Assembly: GCA_031284845.1 (NCBI GenBank)
Contig: JAITXH010000181.1
Coordinates: 1 to 8,838, forward strand
Source of the DNA: Puniceicoccales bacterium
Lineage (GTDB): Bacteria > Verrucomicrobiota > Verrucomicrobiia > Opitutales > UBA953
DNA length: 8,838 nucleotides
Direction: 5' to 3'
Position numbers and translations under genes: made by a program. Every line of letters begins with the position of its first letter. Position 1 is the stretch's first letter. The notes under the pieces were generated by a model. The model was not told the DNA's origin, did not search any database, and worked only from the letters and a program-made list of their open reading frames with translations. Positions 1 to 6,222 of the stretch are shown here, piece by piece.

Positions 1-133
1 CGACGACGGTGCCGTCGGGGAAGTTGGCGAGTGCGGTGTCAAATTCGGCTTCGGATTTGGCAGGATAGCCTTTCGGTGTGGCTACACCATAGGCAGCGAA
101 AAGTTGTTTCGCCTGATATTCGTGAATGTTCAT
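1..133 (-). CDS. sucC: Succinyl-CoA synthetase (succinate-CoA ligase) beta subunit, N-terminal fragment
   Basis: Only the first 44 codons are in the window; the gene continues past the left edge. The translation begins MNIHEYQAKQLFAAYGVATP, the highly conserved opening of SucC, where an N-terminal ATP-grasp domain starts with the IHEYQAK motif. The beta subunit pairs with SucD (alpha) to interconvert succinyl-CoA and succinate with synthesis of ATP or GTP in the cytoplasmic TCA cycle. sucD would be expected immediately downstream, outside the window. The ATG at 131-133 is secure because the family motif starts at residue 2. There is no strong Shine-Dalgarno; the leader reads ACTCACACTCACAACCA before the ATG, with a pyrimidine-rich tract further upstream. 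The product is clear, but completeness cannot be judged. Confidence 0.93.
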   Translation of the reverse strand, partial: MNIHEYQAKQLFAAYGVATPKGYPAKSEAEFDTALANFPDGTVV

Positions 134-190
134 TGGTTGTGAGTGTGAGTTAAAAAAAAGAAAAAAGAGGGATGGAGGAAAACGATTTAA

Positions 191-228
191 AACCACGGAT
201 TACGCGGATTTTTTTGGATAAAAGGATG
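191..228 (+). repeat. Left arm of inverted repeat bracketing the GxxExxY gene
   Basis: This 38 bp arm begins AACCACGGATTACGCGGATT. Its first 23 bases are identical to the reverse complement of 656-678. After a short variable stretch, GGATAAAAGGATG (216-228) is also identical to the other arm. The arm starts 7 nt beyond the stop codon of the frameshifted gene. It consists of GGAT words at 197, 206, 216 and 224, with a further one at 232, spaced 8-10 bp apart. Confidence 0.88.
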
Positions 229-234
229 TGCGGA

Positions 235-634
235 TTAAGAGTCTTGTGTGGAATCTTGAACGGAGCGCGTGACACGCTTCCATTCGAGTTTGGCGTTTTT
301 GAAGTTAAGCAGGAGAGCAATCTCCATGCCAGTGATATTCAGATAACCGAGCATTTGCGCGATATGAGTCTCGTTGAAGGCGCTGATGTCCTTGGGGGTC
401 GGCGATTACAAGTCCGTCAACAATCAGGTCTGGGATGAGTTTGCCAATGTCCTGCCCGTCGTAAGAAACACGAAATACTTTTTGTTGGTCACAGGTATGC
501 CCGCGCTTTTTCAATTCGAGGATGAGCGCCCGTTCGTAGAGTTTTTCATCCAACCCAGGACTGAGGGTGTTCAAGACCTGCATTGCCGCGCCGATGATGT
601 CGCGTGTGAGTTCTTCGTGTTTCATCGTGTTCAC
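235..634 (-). pseudogene. GxxExxY family protein, single-base frameshift
   Basis: Two overlapping minus-strand frames together encode one small GxxExxY-family protein. The N-terminal frame (GTG at 634, or ATG at 625) gives 80 residues including the signature GLDEKLY (G-x-x-E-x-x-Y) and IPDLIVDGLVIADP. At a run of five G (394-398 on the plus strand) the reading frame must shift. Removing one G gives ADPKDISAFNETH and continues through LGYLNITGMEIALLLNFKNA and LEWKRV to TAA at 235-237, for about 132 residues in total, the usual size for this family. Unshifted, the first frame runs on as unrelated sequence to 305. The family is small and uncharacterised, and is often described as having a PD-(D/E)xK nuclease-like core; the D..DxK pattern in PDLIVDGLVIADPK would fit. 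The GTG start has a good AAGGA site 7 nt upstream, supplied by the flanking repeat. The frameshift could be a real lesion, a sequencing error in a homopolymer, or programmed slippage. Confidence 0.8.
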
Positions 635-639
635 CCGTT

Positions 640-678
640 CATCCTTTTATCCCCGAAAAATCCGCGTAATCCGTGGTT
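640..678 (-). repeat. Right arm of inverted repeat bracketing the GxxExxY gene
   Basis: This is the inverted partner of 191-228. Read on the minus strand it gives AACCACGGATTACGCGGATT, then TTTCGG, then GGATAAAAGGATG. It differs from the left arm only in the short middle stretch. It lies directly upstream of the GTG start at 634, and its AAAAGGAT end acts as a plausible ribosome binding site for that gene. The whole bracketed unit is 191-678, 488 bp. Confidence 0.88.
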
Positions 679-748
679 GAGAGGAAACGTCGTTTTTTTC
701 GAATGCATGGTGTCGGTTGGCGTTTGTCGGTGAGGCGGTGGGCGGCAG

Positions 749-1303
749 TTAGATTTTGGTGAGGTCGGTTTCTTTGGTTTTAAGGGCTTTATCTATCTCG
801 ATAATCCATCTGTCGGTGGCGGTCTGTACTTCCTTCTCTGCTCGCTTTAATTCATCTTCAGAGACTTCCTTTTGGCCTTTTTTGAGCACTTCCAAGGTAT
901 CGCGCCGGATGTTGCGCACTCGCACGCGCCCTTCTTCAGCAAGCCGATGGGCGACCTTTACCAGATCGGCGCGGCGTTCGCCGGTCAACTCTGGCACAGG
1001 ACAGCGGATGATGGTGCCTTGGGGCACCGGGTTGAAGCCGAGGTTGGCAGCTTGGATGCCCTGCACGATGTCCTTCGATGCGTTTTTGTCGAAAGGTTGA
1101 ATGACTATGCTGCGGGCGTCAGGCGTAGAGATCGTGGCGATATCTTTGAGGCGCATCTGGCTACCATAGACTTCGACGGTCACATTTTCGACCATTGAGG
1201 GTTGGGCTTTGCCGGTGTTCAAGCCAGTAAACTCGTGAAGCGTATGTTCGACGGTTTTCTTCATGCTGGCAGTGCCGTTGGAGATGACTGATTTTGTATC
1301 CAT
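749..1303 (-). CDS. frr: Ribosome recycling factor
   Basis: This encodes a 184-residue protein, essentially the usual length for RRF (about 185). RRF works with EF-G and IF3 to split the post-termination ribosome in the cytoplasm. The sequence aligns along its whole length with the known family. The N-terminal helix ends in LNTGKAQPS (equivalent to the conserved RTGRASPS). Domain II follows with VEVYGSQMRLKDIATI, then the hinge region with NLGFNPVPQGTIIRCPVPELT and ERRADLVK, and the conserved RVRVRNIRRD segment. A charged C-terminal helix (SEDELKRAEKEVQTATDRW) closes it. I chose the ATG at 1301-1303. The frame is open upstream to a TTG at 1333, but those residues have no family counterpart. 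No good Shine-Dalgarno is visible. frr usually follows pyrH; here its upstream same-strand neighbour is a rhamnosidase, so it probably has its own promoter. Confidence 0.95.
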   Translation of the reverse strand: MDTKSVISNGTASMKKTVEHTLHEFTGLNTGKAQPSMVENVTVEVYGSQMRLKDIATISTPDARSIVIQPFDKNASKDIVQGIQAANLGFNPVPQGTIIRCPVPELTGERRADLVKVAHRLAEEGRVRVRNIRRDTLEVLKKGQKEVSEDELKRAEKEVQTATDRWIIEIDKALKTKETDLTKI

Positions 1304-1342
1304 AAGTGAGAAAGATCCGGAAATGGAAGGCAACCCGATGTA

Positions 1343-1369
1343 GCAAGGGTGGCAAGAATGGCAAGAGCG
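1343..1369. repeat. Three tandem 9-bp units upstream of frr
   Basis: The units are GCAAGGGTG, GCAAGAATG and GCAAGAGCG, directly adjacent, in the leader region of frr (read on the minus strand as three copies ending CTTGC). They may be a simple-sequence expansion; no function is evident. Confidence 0.6.
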
Positions 1370-1405
1370 GGTTTTAGAAAAACATTTTTCAAATTTTTCT
1401 TCTTT

Positions 1406-1434
1406 TTTATAAACAACGTGTAATGCAACTCGAA
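1406..1434 (-). promoter_or_regulatory. Possible sigma-70-type promoter for frr
   Basis: On the minus strand a TTCGAG hexamer (1429-1434) and TATAAA (1406-1411) are separated by exactly 17 bp in an AT-rich stretch. They lie about 100 bp upstream of the frr start and point toward it. The -10 match is good and the -35 is weak. This is a motif-based guess only. Confidence 0.3.
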
Positions 1435-1504
1435 AAGAATTTTACGCCTCTTCATGTATTTTAAGAGAAGGAGAATGAATTGCCCAATATTTGAACTGGA
1501 TGAA

Positions 1505-1521
1505 GCATGGATTTTCCATGC
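1505..1521. other. Perfect hairpin between GH106 gene and frr
   Basis: GCATGGA and TCCATGC form a 7-bp perfect stem around a TTT loop. It sits about 100 bp downstream of the GH106 stop codon. It could mark a transcript end or be a protein binding site, but there is no adjacent poly-U tract, so it is not called a terminator. Confidence 0.4.
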
Positions 1522-1617
1522 ACGCCTCATTGATACAGGCGATTAAAGAAATCCAACGCTCGCCGCCGTCGCCTGCCCTGCCCTCCAGCGATGCGCGGCA
1601 AGCCATGAGCTCTCCGT

Positions 1618-1634
1618 TCACGGCTCTTCCGTGA
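1618..1634. other. Hairpin spanning the GH106 stop codon
   Basis: TCACGG and CCGTGA (plus strand) form a perfect 6-bp stem with a CTCTT loop. The TGA stop of the GH106 gene (1618-1620) lies in one arm. No U-tract follows on the minus strand. It may be incidental. Confidence 0.35.
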
Positions 1635-4600
1635 GAATAGCCACAGGACCGAGCAAGCCGGAGCGAAGCAGAGCGGTCTCCTTGCGGAAGTGCCGGACGG
1701 TCGCAAAACTAAAACGCCCACTGGTGCGCGGCGCGCCAGATTCCAACCATTTCACCCATGTGCGGCCATTCACATTGGAGTCGGGTGGCAAAAATTCATC
1801 TCCGATGAGACGATTCGCCCAAAGATTGGTGACTTCGATTTCCAATAAATTGTCCTTGGGCTTCCAGTCGCCGGTGATTTCGACACGCCAGGGATATGTC
1901 CAAATTGTCCCAAGGTCTTTCCCGTTGAGCCGGACATGGGCGATGTTTTTCACAACGCCCAAATCGAGGAGAAGTTTTTTTCCGGAAGCTTCCGGCACAT
2001 CGAAACGCTTTTTATAAACAGCCGTCCCGGAGTAATACTTGATACCCTTGTCGGCATTTTTCGACCAATCGGAAAGTGTGTCAAAAACGGTCTTTGCCGG
2101 CCCTCCCCACTTGGGGTCAAAGGAGACATCCCACGGGCCATCTAAACCGAAAAGTTGTTTTGTAGCGGGAAAATTTATCCGGCCTGTTGCCTTCGGCTGG
2201 GCGCCGGCATTCCCGTTTTTATTTTTCTCCCTGAACACGATGAAATAACTTTCATAGACATCAAACTGAAGCGGGATGATCGTCCTTCCGTTCTCCTGTC
2301 TGTGCTCCGGCAAAGCGCTGATTTTTCCGGTGACGGGGTTCCAAAGCTCAGGTTGCCTCCCAGCCGCTCTAAATACGCATTCCGCGACACTTTCTTCTTC
2401 CTTGCGATTGGCCACGAAATACAGGTCGGTGCCATCGGGCAAAGTGCGATGCGTGTAGCGGATTTCACCAGTAGTTTCAAAATCAGGCGGTATTGTTTTG
2501 GATAAAATGTCGGCGGTAACTTCATAGGGCGGATAAAGGTTGTCCGCGTTGTCCTTCAGTTCCTGCCCGAAGATAATCCGGCCCTTGCCATAGGTTTTTG
2601 TCTTCAATTTGGCCGGGATTTCGCCATCGCCCCAAAGCGCTTTTGCAAAAGCACGCAGCTCTGAATCGCACTCAGGATAACCCTCGAGGCTAGGCGATTG
2701 CCCGGGTGGAAGGCCGACGACAGTCGCGCCGTCATTTACCAGAGAGACGATTTTCTTCAGCAGCCCGGGCGTCATGGTGTCAAACGCAGGGAGAGCGAGA
2801 AGTGAATAAGTCGCACCGCTCGGAAATGTGACTTTGCCGCCTTTGACAAAAGCGTTGAAAAGCAAACTCGGCGGGCAGGCGTCGAAGTTGTAGCCCTTGC
2901 GGTCGGGCATGATTCTCTTTCCGGAGTAGGCGGATTTTGGCGCACGGAAAACATACGGTGCCGCCTCCGGTGCGAGATATAAAATATCGGCGACAGTGCG
3001 GCCTTGCTGCAGGAGGTATTGGCAACGGGCGACGTAGCGGTGATACGCGCCGGAGTAAGGCCACCACGTCTGGTTGCGGTCCCAGTGGGCACCGTAAGGC
3101 CCCATTGCCATCCCGGGGCGCAGGGAGTCAGGCAGAGGCTGGTGTTGGTAGGTGTGGTAAACGAATCGGTTAATTCCAGCCGCGAACGCCCAGTCGCCTT
3201 GATTTTTCACAGACGCCGGGTGTTGGCGCCAGCCATCGCCATTCGCCGTAAAGGATTCGGCCCCGACGACAGCTTGCCCGATAAGATGCGCGATGGATGT
3301 CGCCTCGGCAGCAGACCACGAGGAGTCAAACCCGCGGCCCTCGCTCCAAAACTCGGCCATCGGCAGATCGGCGACAGAGGCCGTTTCGAGATCTCCGGCG
3401 GGGTTCATGTCGTAGGGTTCGATGGAAACATTCAGGCCGTAGGGGGCACCGTATTTTTTGACAAACTGGATGTGGTTTTCCTTGATGAGATCCTGGCTCG
3501 TGAGACGTAAATCCCAAAGGAAACGCTCGGTGATTTCGCGGCTCTCGACGATGACGCCGCGATAGGCCGGATAAAATGGCTTCGGATCGTAGCCACGGCG
3601 TTTTGTAAATTCCTCGCGGAAATTTTTTGTCCAATTCTGCGCACCCATTTCCCAACTGTCTATGTGCAGGGTTTGGAGTCCGGAACCGTCGGCGCGGGCA
3701 TGCTTGAAGCCAATGTGATCAAAAAGTTTTCCGGTGAAATTATCAAGGTGGGCGCGCATGGCTTCGGTGTCGAATTTGTCGGCTTCGAGACCGACGCCGG
3801 GGATGGGCGCAGGGCGCGTGGCATTGCCGTTGTTGCGGCGTCCGAAGCGCATGATTGTCCACTTCCCGGCGGGGGCGTCCCAAGTGAGCGAGCCGTCGGG
3901 CTTGAGAAAGGCGGTAAGATCCTGAATGTCGCTCTTGCGGACGGCTACATCGCCCGGTTTTGCGGCGAGGTAACCGGAGAGCGGGATGTATTGAGGGACA
4001 CCGCGGACGGAGCTGTAGGGCTTGCGGTAATAGAGGGCGCGTTCCTCGATTTCGGGGATGGAGAAATACTCGCTGCCGGAGACAGAGCGGGCATCAATCG
4101 TAGTAGCACCAGCGGGGAACGCCAGCACGGCGACGTCTTCATAAAAATCCTGCCACAGCTTTTTGGCGGATGGCGTGAAGGCTCCCTCCCCGAAAAACGG
4201 GCGTTTGGGCGGCGGCTTCGGCAGGGAGATTTTCTGCGGACCGGTGCCGCCCTTGATATCAACTTGCGAATGGACGAGGTGCTGCATGGATTGCTCCGGC
4301 TTGACCCACGGCCCGCCACTCCCCGTCCAACCGGGGCCGACACCGAGCATCATCGTAATGCCGAGGCGTTCGCACTCGCGCAAAGCGTGCCCGAATAAAT
4401 CGCGCCATTCTTTGCTGAAAAAATCCACCTTGCCGCGATGCACGCCGACGTTGACCTCGAGAAAAAGCACAAGCCCGATACCGGCTTGCTTCATGGCTTC
4501 GAGGTCTTTGGTCATGCCACTTGCGGACAAATTGCCATCCATGAAATACCAATAAACGCCGGGGCGCGCGGATTCGGGCGGTGTGACGAAATTTTTATCG

Positions 4601-4695
4601 AGTTCGACGGAGGCCGCCGACGCCCGCATCGGTTCGGCGACAGTAAAGGCAGCAGCGAGGGCAAGGGAGAGCGTGGATATAAAAAGTTTTCTCAT
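1618..4695 (-). CDS. Secreted GH106-family alpha-L-rhamnosidase-like glycoside hydrolase
   Basis: This encodes a 1025-residue exported enzyme predicted to release alpha-L-rhamnose from plant or bacterial polysaccharides or glycosides. An N-terminal signal peptide (MRKLFISTLSLALAAAFTVA, then an ASA|A-type cleavage near residue 27) precedes a family-typical start: PPESARPGVYWYFMDGN and DLEAMKQAGIGLVLFLEV. The central (beta/alpha)8-type region carries HIDSWE (Glu near residue 349) and GAESFT (Glu near residue 480). Their spacing of 131 residues agrees with the acid and base glutamates I recall for the characterised Bacteroides GH106 enzyme BT0986. The C-terminal 150 residues form a GH2-like sugar-binding beta-sandwich (KLLLDLGVVKNIAHVRLNGK, DNLLEIEVTNLWANRLIGD). 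I chose the ATG at 4693-4695 because it puts the signal peptide at the N-terminus; a TTG lies six codons upstream. No clear ribosome binding site is visible. Length and domain order are normal for GH106. The family is secure; the exact linkage is not. Confidence 0.9.
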   Translation of the reverse strand: MRKLFISTLSLALAAAFTVAEPMRASAASVELDKNFVTPPESARPGVYWYFMDGNLSASGMTKDLEAMKQAGIGLVLFLEVNVGVHRGKVDFFSKEWRDLFGHALRECERLGITMMLGVGPGWTGSGGPWVKPEQSMQHLVHSQVDIKGGTGPQKISLPKPPPKRPFFGEGAFTPSAKKLWQDFYEDVAVLAFPAGATTIDARSVSGSEYFSIPEIEERALYYRKPYSSVRGVPQYIPLSGYLAAKPGDVAVRKSDIQDLTAFLKPDGSLTWDAPAGKWTIMRFGRRNNGNATRPAPIPGVGLEADKFDTEAMRAHLDNFTGKLFDHIGFKHARADGSGLQTLHIDSWEMGAQNWTKNFREEFTKRRGYDPKPFYPAYRGVIVESREITERFLWDLRLTSQDLIKENHIQFVKKYGAPYGLNVSIEPYDMNPAGDLETASVADLPMAEFWSEGRGFDSSWSAAEATSIAHLIGQAVVGAESFTANGDGWRQHPASVKNQGDWAFAAGINRFVYHTYQHQPLPDSLRPGMAMGPYGAHWDRNQTWWPYSGAYHRYVARCQYLLQQGRTVADILYLAPEAAPYVFRAPKSAYSGKRIMPDRKGYNFDACPPSLLFNAFVKGGKVTFPSGATYSLLALPAFDTMTPGLLKKIVSLVNDGATVVGLPPGQSPSLEGYPECDSELRAFAKALWGDGEIPAKLKTKTYGKGRIIFGQELKDNADNLYPPYEVTADILSKTIPPDFETTGEIRYTHRTLPDGTDLYFVANRKEEESVAECVFRAAGRQPELWNPVTGKISALPEHRQENGRTIIPLQFDVYESYFIVFREKNKNGNAGAQPKATGRINFPATKQLFGLDGPWDVSFDPKWGGPAKTVFDTLSDWSKNADKGIKYYSGTAVYKKRFDVPEASGKKLLLDLGVVKNIAHVRLNGKDLGTIWTYPWRVEITGDWKPKDNLLEIEVTNLWANRLIGDEFLPPDSNVNGRTWVKWLESGAPRTSGRFSFATVRHFRKETALLRSGLLGPVAILTEEP

Positions 4696-4819
4696 GGAAG
4701 TGAAATGGGACAACCCCGGGCAGGATAAGTTGCCATGCTAAAACCACGCAGAGGGATGCTGCCACTGGCTACCCGCCGTGTCCGTCCCCTGCCCTCCCGC
4801 ACCCATCCTCCTTCACCTT

Positions 4820-4856
4820 TTCGCACCTCTCGCAAGCGCGAGACACTCAGTGCGAA
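4820..4856. other. Nested inverted repeat at the end of the beta-propeller gene
   Basis: An outer 7-bp stem (TTCGCAC 4820-4826 with GTGCGAA 4850-4856) encloses an inner 6-bp stem (TCTCGC 4828-4833 with GCGAGA 4838-4843) and an AAGC loop. The stop codon of the propeller gene (4847-4849) sits in the bulge between the stems. It lies in the roughly 150 bp gap before the GH106 start. It resembles a REP-like or transcript-end structure, but no poly-U follows on either strand, and only one copy is in the window. Confidence 0.45.
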
Positions 4857-5848
4857 TCCGACCCGGAGAGCGGCGCATCCCCTTCGCCAAAAACGTGGAC
4901 GCTGGAGATGGTTTTGAACTGCTTGTGGTCGGCATAAGTCCAAACGACTTCTTTCTCGCGGGTGATTTCGAGCATATGCGGAGCCTTGCCGAAGTTTCCA
5001 TGTCCGAGCCAATTGCAGAGAAGGATGTTTCCATTGGGAAGCACTTGAAAACCTGAGGCAAAATAGAGCGGCTTCCCGGCGAGGTCGGCATTGGATACCT
5101 TCCAGACCTCCTTGCCGTCCGCATCAAATTCGTAGAGAGCAGAGGGGACGCCCCGGCGAGCTTGTCCGTCGCTGCCGGAAGCGAGAGTGTGCCCATTGGG
5201 GAGACGGGCGACACTGTGCGCTCCGCCGGGGACTTTTGCCGACCAGACTTTCTCGCCTGCCGGATTGAACTCCGCCGCTTCACGGGCCTGGTAAAGCGCA
5301 ACGAGGTAGTTCCCGTTGGGCAGCGCACGCCCGTTGCGCATATAGCCATGACCGCCGGGAAGAGGGCTTTTCGGCGTGATTTTTTTGGCGAGCGTCGAAG
5401 TTTCTTTGACGACGGTTTTCCCGTCCGGTGCGATTTCGAGGAGTTTCCCGCTGCTGCATTCGCCGACGAAAGTGTTGCCGTTGGCAAGACGCTGGACGGC
5501 GAAGATTTCAGACTGTGAGGTGTATTCAAATTTCACCGACTTGTCTTTGATGGAGACTTCTTTGACGCCCGTGCCGGTGCCGAAGAGCAAAGTGCCGCCG
5601 GGAAGTATCCAGATGTCGTTGCTCTCCTTAGCTGGATGCGTCCAGCTTACATCGCCATTGGCTTCCACTATGGCGATTTTGTTGGCGGAGTAATCCGTGA
5701 CAGCAAAACGGCGACCCTTCATGAAGGATTCTGCAGCAGATGCGGAGGTGCCGACAGCAACGACGGCGACAAACGCAGAGGTGAGCAGGGCTTTTGCGAC
5801 GCGGCTGGGGCGGCGGAGTGTGGTAAAAAGCGTGAATGGATTTTTCAT
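4847..5848 (-). CDS. Secreted beta-propeller (PQQ/NHL-like repeat) protein of unknown function
   Basis: This encodes a 333-residue protein with a long signal peptide: a basic n-region (LRRPSRVAK), a hydrophobic stretch LLTSAFVAVVAVG and a SASA|AE cleavage site near residue 38. The mature part is built of repeated blades of the pattern LPNGNxL...(E)...DGKxVW. Clear copies of the loop motif are LPGGTLLFG (82), LANGNTFVG (121), LPNGNYLVA (176), LPNGHTLAS (216) and LPNGNILLC (270). Strand-end tryptophans appear in DVSWTHP, KVWSAK, EVWKVS and VVWTYA. The alternating spacing of about 40 and 55 residues suggests five to seven blades. Such propellers bind ligands or proteins; no catalytic motif is evident. 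It ends about 150 bp upstream of the GH106 gene on the same strand, so co-expression and a periplasmic or surface role in polysaccharide use are plausible inferences. The ATG at 5846-5848 fits the signal peptide; no strong ribosome binding site precedes it. Confidence 0.8.
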   Translation of the reverse strand: MKNPFTLFTTLRRPSRVAKALLTSAFVAVVAVGTSASAAESFMKGRRFAVTDYSANKIAIVEANGDVSWTHPAKESNDIWILPGGTLLFGTGTGVKEVSIKDKSVKFEYTSQSEIFAVQRLANGNTFVGECSSGKLLEIAPDGKTVVKETSTLAKKITPKSPLPGGHGYMRNGRALPNGNYLVALYQAREAAEFNPAGEKVWSAKVPGGAHSVARLPNGHTLASGSDGQARRGVPSALYEFDADGKEVWKVSNADLAGKPLYFASGFQVLPNGNILLCNWLGHGNFGKAPHMLEITREKEVVWTYADHKQFKTISSVHVFGEGDAPLSGSDSH

Positions 5849-5989
5849 ATTCAGAGACGAGGTCAGTTCAAGACAGGCCCCATCCGGCCTTGTTGCATAT
5901 CCAGCGACTTATAAACCTAAAAAAGGTAACACAGGAACGGGTTATGAAACAACGAGGCAGGCAGTCCTTGCCGCATATGGCGGTGCGTG

Positions 5990-6017
5990 TGCTCCAATCT
6001 GGATAGTTCTTGGAGCA
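5990..6017. repeat. 8-bp inverted repeat with 12-nt spacer
   Basis: TGCTCCAA (5990-5997) and TTGGAGCA (6010-6017) are perfect inverted copies. It could be a hairpin or an operator in the divergent promoter region. No U-tract follows directly. Confidence 0.45.
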
Positions 6018-6080
6018 ATAGGATTCTATTCATTCAGGCCTGAAAATATCGTCTCCAGTCAAGATTCCTGCGTCTTTGTG

Positions 6081-6099
6081 TTAATGAAAATCACATTAA
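6081..6099. repeat. TTAATG/CATTAA inverted repeat
   Basis: A 6-bp perfect inverted repeat with a 7-nt spacer lies about 125 bp upstream of the PATR start. It is short and AT-rich, so chance occurrence is quite possible. Confidence 0.3.
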
Positions 6100-6141
6100 A
6101 TTCTAAAGAAACATCATCGTTTTCATCGAGTTAAGAAACAG

Positions 6142-6155
6142 AGAACAAATGTTCT
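6142..6155. promoter_or_regulatory. Operator-like palindrome 1, AGAACA-AA-TGTTCT
   Basis: This is a perfect 14-bp dyad containing GAAC-N4-GTTC. It lies 68 bp upstream of the PATR start codon, with its centre 25 bp from a second palindrome of the same type. The core has the form bound by LexA/DinR in Gram-positive bacteria and by some TetR-type repressors. The LexA motif reported for Verrucomicrobia is instead TGTTC-N4-GAACA, so the cognate regulator is not identified. Confidence 0.5.
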
Positions 6156-6165
6156 AAAAAAATAA

Positions 6166-6197
6166 TTGAACATTCGTTCAGAACGCGAATCTATATT
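6166..6197 (+). promoter_or_regulatory. Possible promoter of the PATR gene
   Basis: TTGAAC (6166-6171) and TATATT (6192-6197) lie 25 bp upstream of the ATG at 6223. The hexamers are reasonable matches to -35 and -10 elements, but the 20-bp spacing is longer than the usual 17, so this is a weak call. A long spacing can indicate activator- or distortion-dependent promoters. Confidence 0.3.
6167..6180. promoter_or_regulatory. Operator-like palindrome 2, TGAAC-ATTC-GTTCA
   Basis: This is a 14-bp dyad with the same GAAC-N4-GTTC core as palindrome 1. A third half-site follows at once (GAAC, 6181-6184). It overlaps a TTGAAC hexamer (6166-6171) that could serve as a -35 element, so a bound regulator could block transcription of the PATR gene. 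Confidence 0.5.
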
Positions 6198-6222
6198 GCG
6201 TCTTATTTTTAAAGAAACTGAT

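Larger units (their letters stand above)
1304..1617. other. Intergenic region between GH106 gene and frr
   Basis: The 314 bp between the two minus-strand genes hold no convincing gene. I see three tandem 9-bp units of form GCAAGRRYG (1343-1369), an AT-rich tract with the candidate frr promoter (1406-1434), and a perfect hairpin at 1505-1521 (GCATGGA-TTT-TCCATGC). A weaker inverted repeat (CGCCT and AGGCG, about 1523-1541) sits beside the hairpin. A GC-rich stretch at 1558-1600 follows the GH106 stop. Neither hairpin has a U-run on the side expected for a minus-strand intrinsic terminator. Confidence 0.6.
5849..6222. other. Divergent intergenic region with several inverted repeats
   Basis: The 374 bp separate the minus-strand propeller gene from the plus-strand PATR gene and must carry both promoters. 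No convincing gene is present; a plus-strand frame starting at 5944 stops after 20 codons. Visible structures are ACCT-AAAAA-AGGT (about 5915-5927) next to a TATAAG -10-like word for the minus strand (5908-5913), TGCTCCAA/TTGGAGCA (5990-6017), TTAATG/CATTAA (6081-6099) and the two GAAC-N4-GTTC palindromes (6142-6180). The right half is markedly AT-rich. Confidence 0.6.

Noticed and set aside
172..438. Plus-strand open frame over the repeat arm and the 3' end of the GxxExxY gene
   Set aside because: It starts in the intergenic leader and runs antisense to conserved GxxExxY sequence, with no independent support.
681..700. AAACG-T-CGTTT followed by T run as a terminator
   Set aside because: A one-base loop cannot form a stable hairpin, and the T run is on the strand opposite to all nearby genes.
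1261..1530. Minus-strand frame with a lipoprotein-like segment (LAILATLATSGC)
   Set aside because: The lipobox-like stretch is produced by the tandem 9-bp repeat, the frame overlaps the start of frr in another frame, and the remaining sequence is low complexity with no family resemblance.
3664..4398. 244-codon plus-strand open frame antisense to GH106
   Set aside because: It lies fully inside the well-supported GH106 gene; its Gly/Ala/Arg-rich translation is typical of a shadow frame.
5944..6006. Short plus-strand frame beginning MKQRGRQSLP in the divergent intergenic region
   Set aside because: It has only 20 codons, no ribosome binding site and no recognisable similarity.
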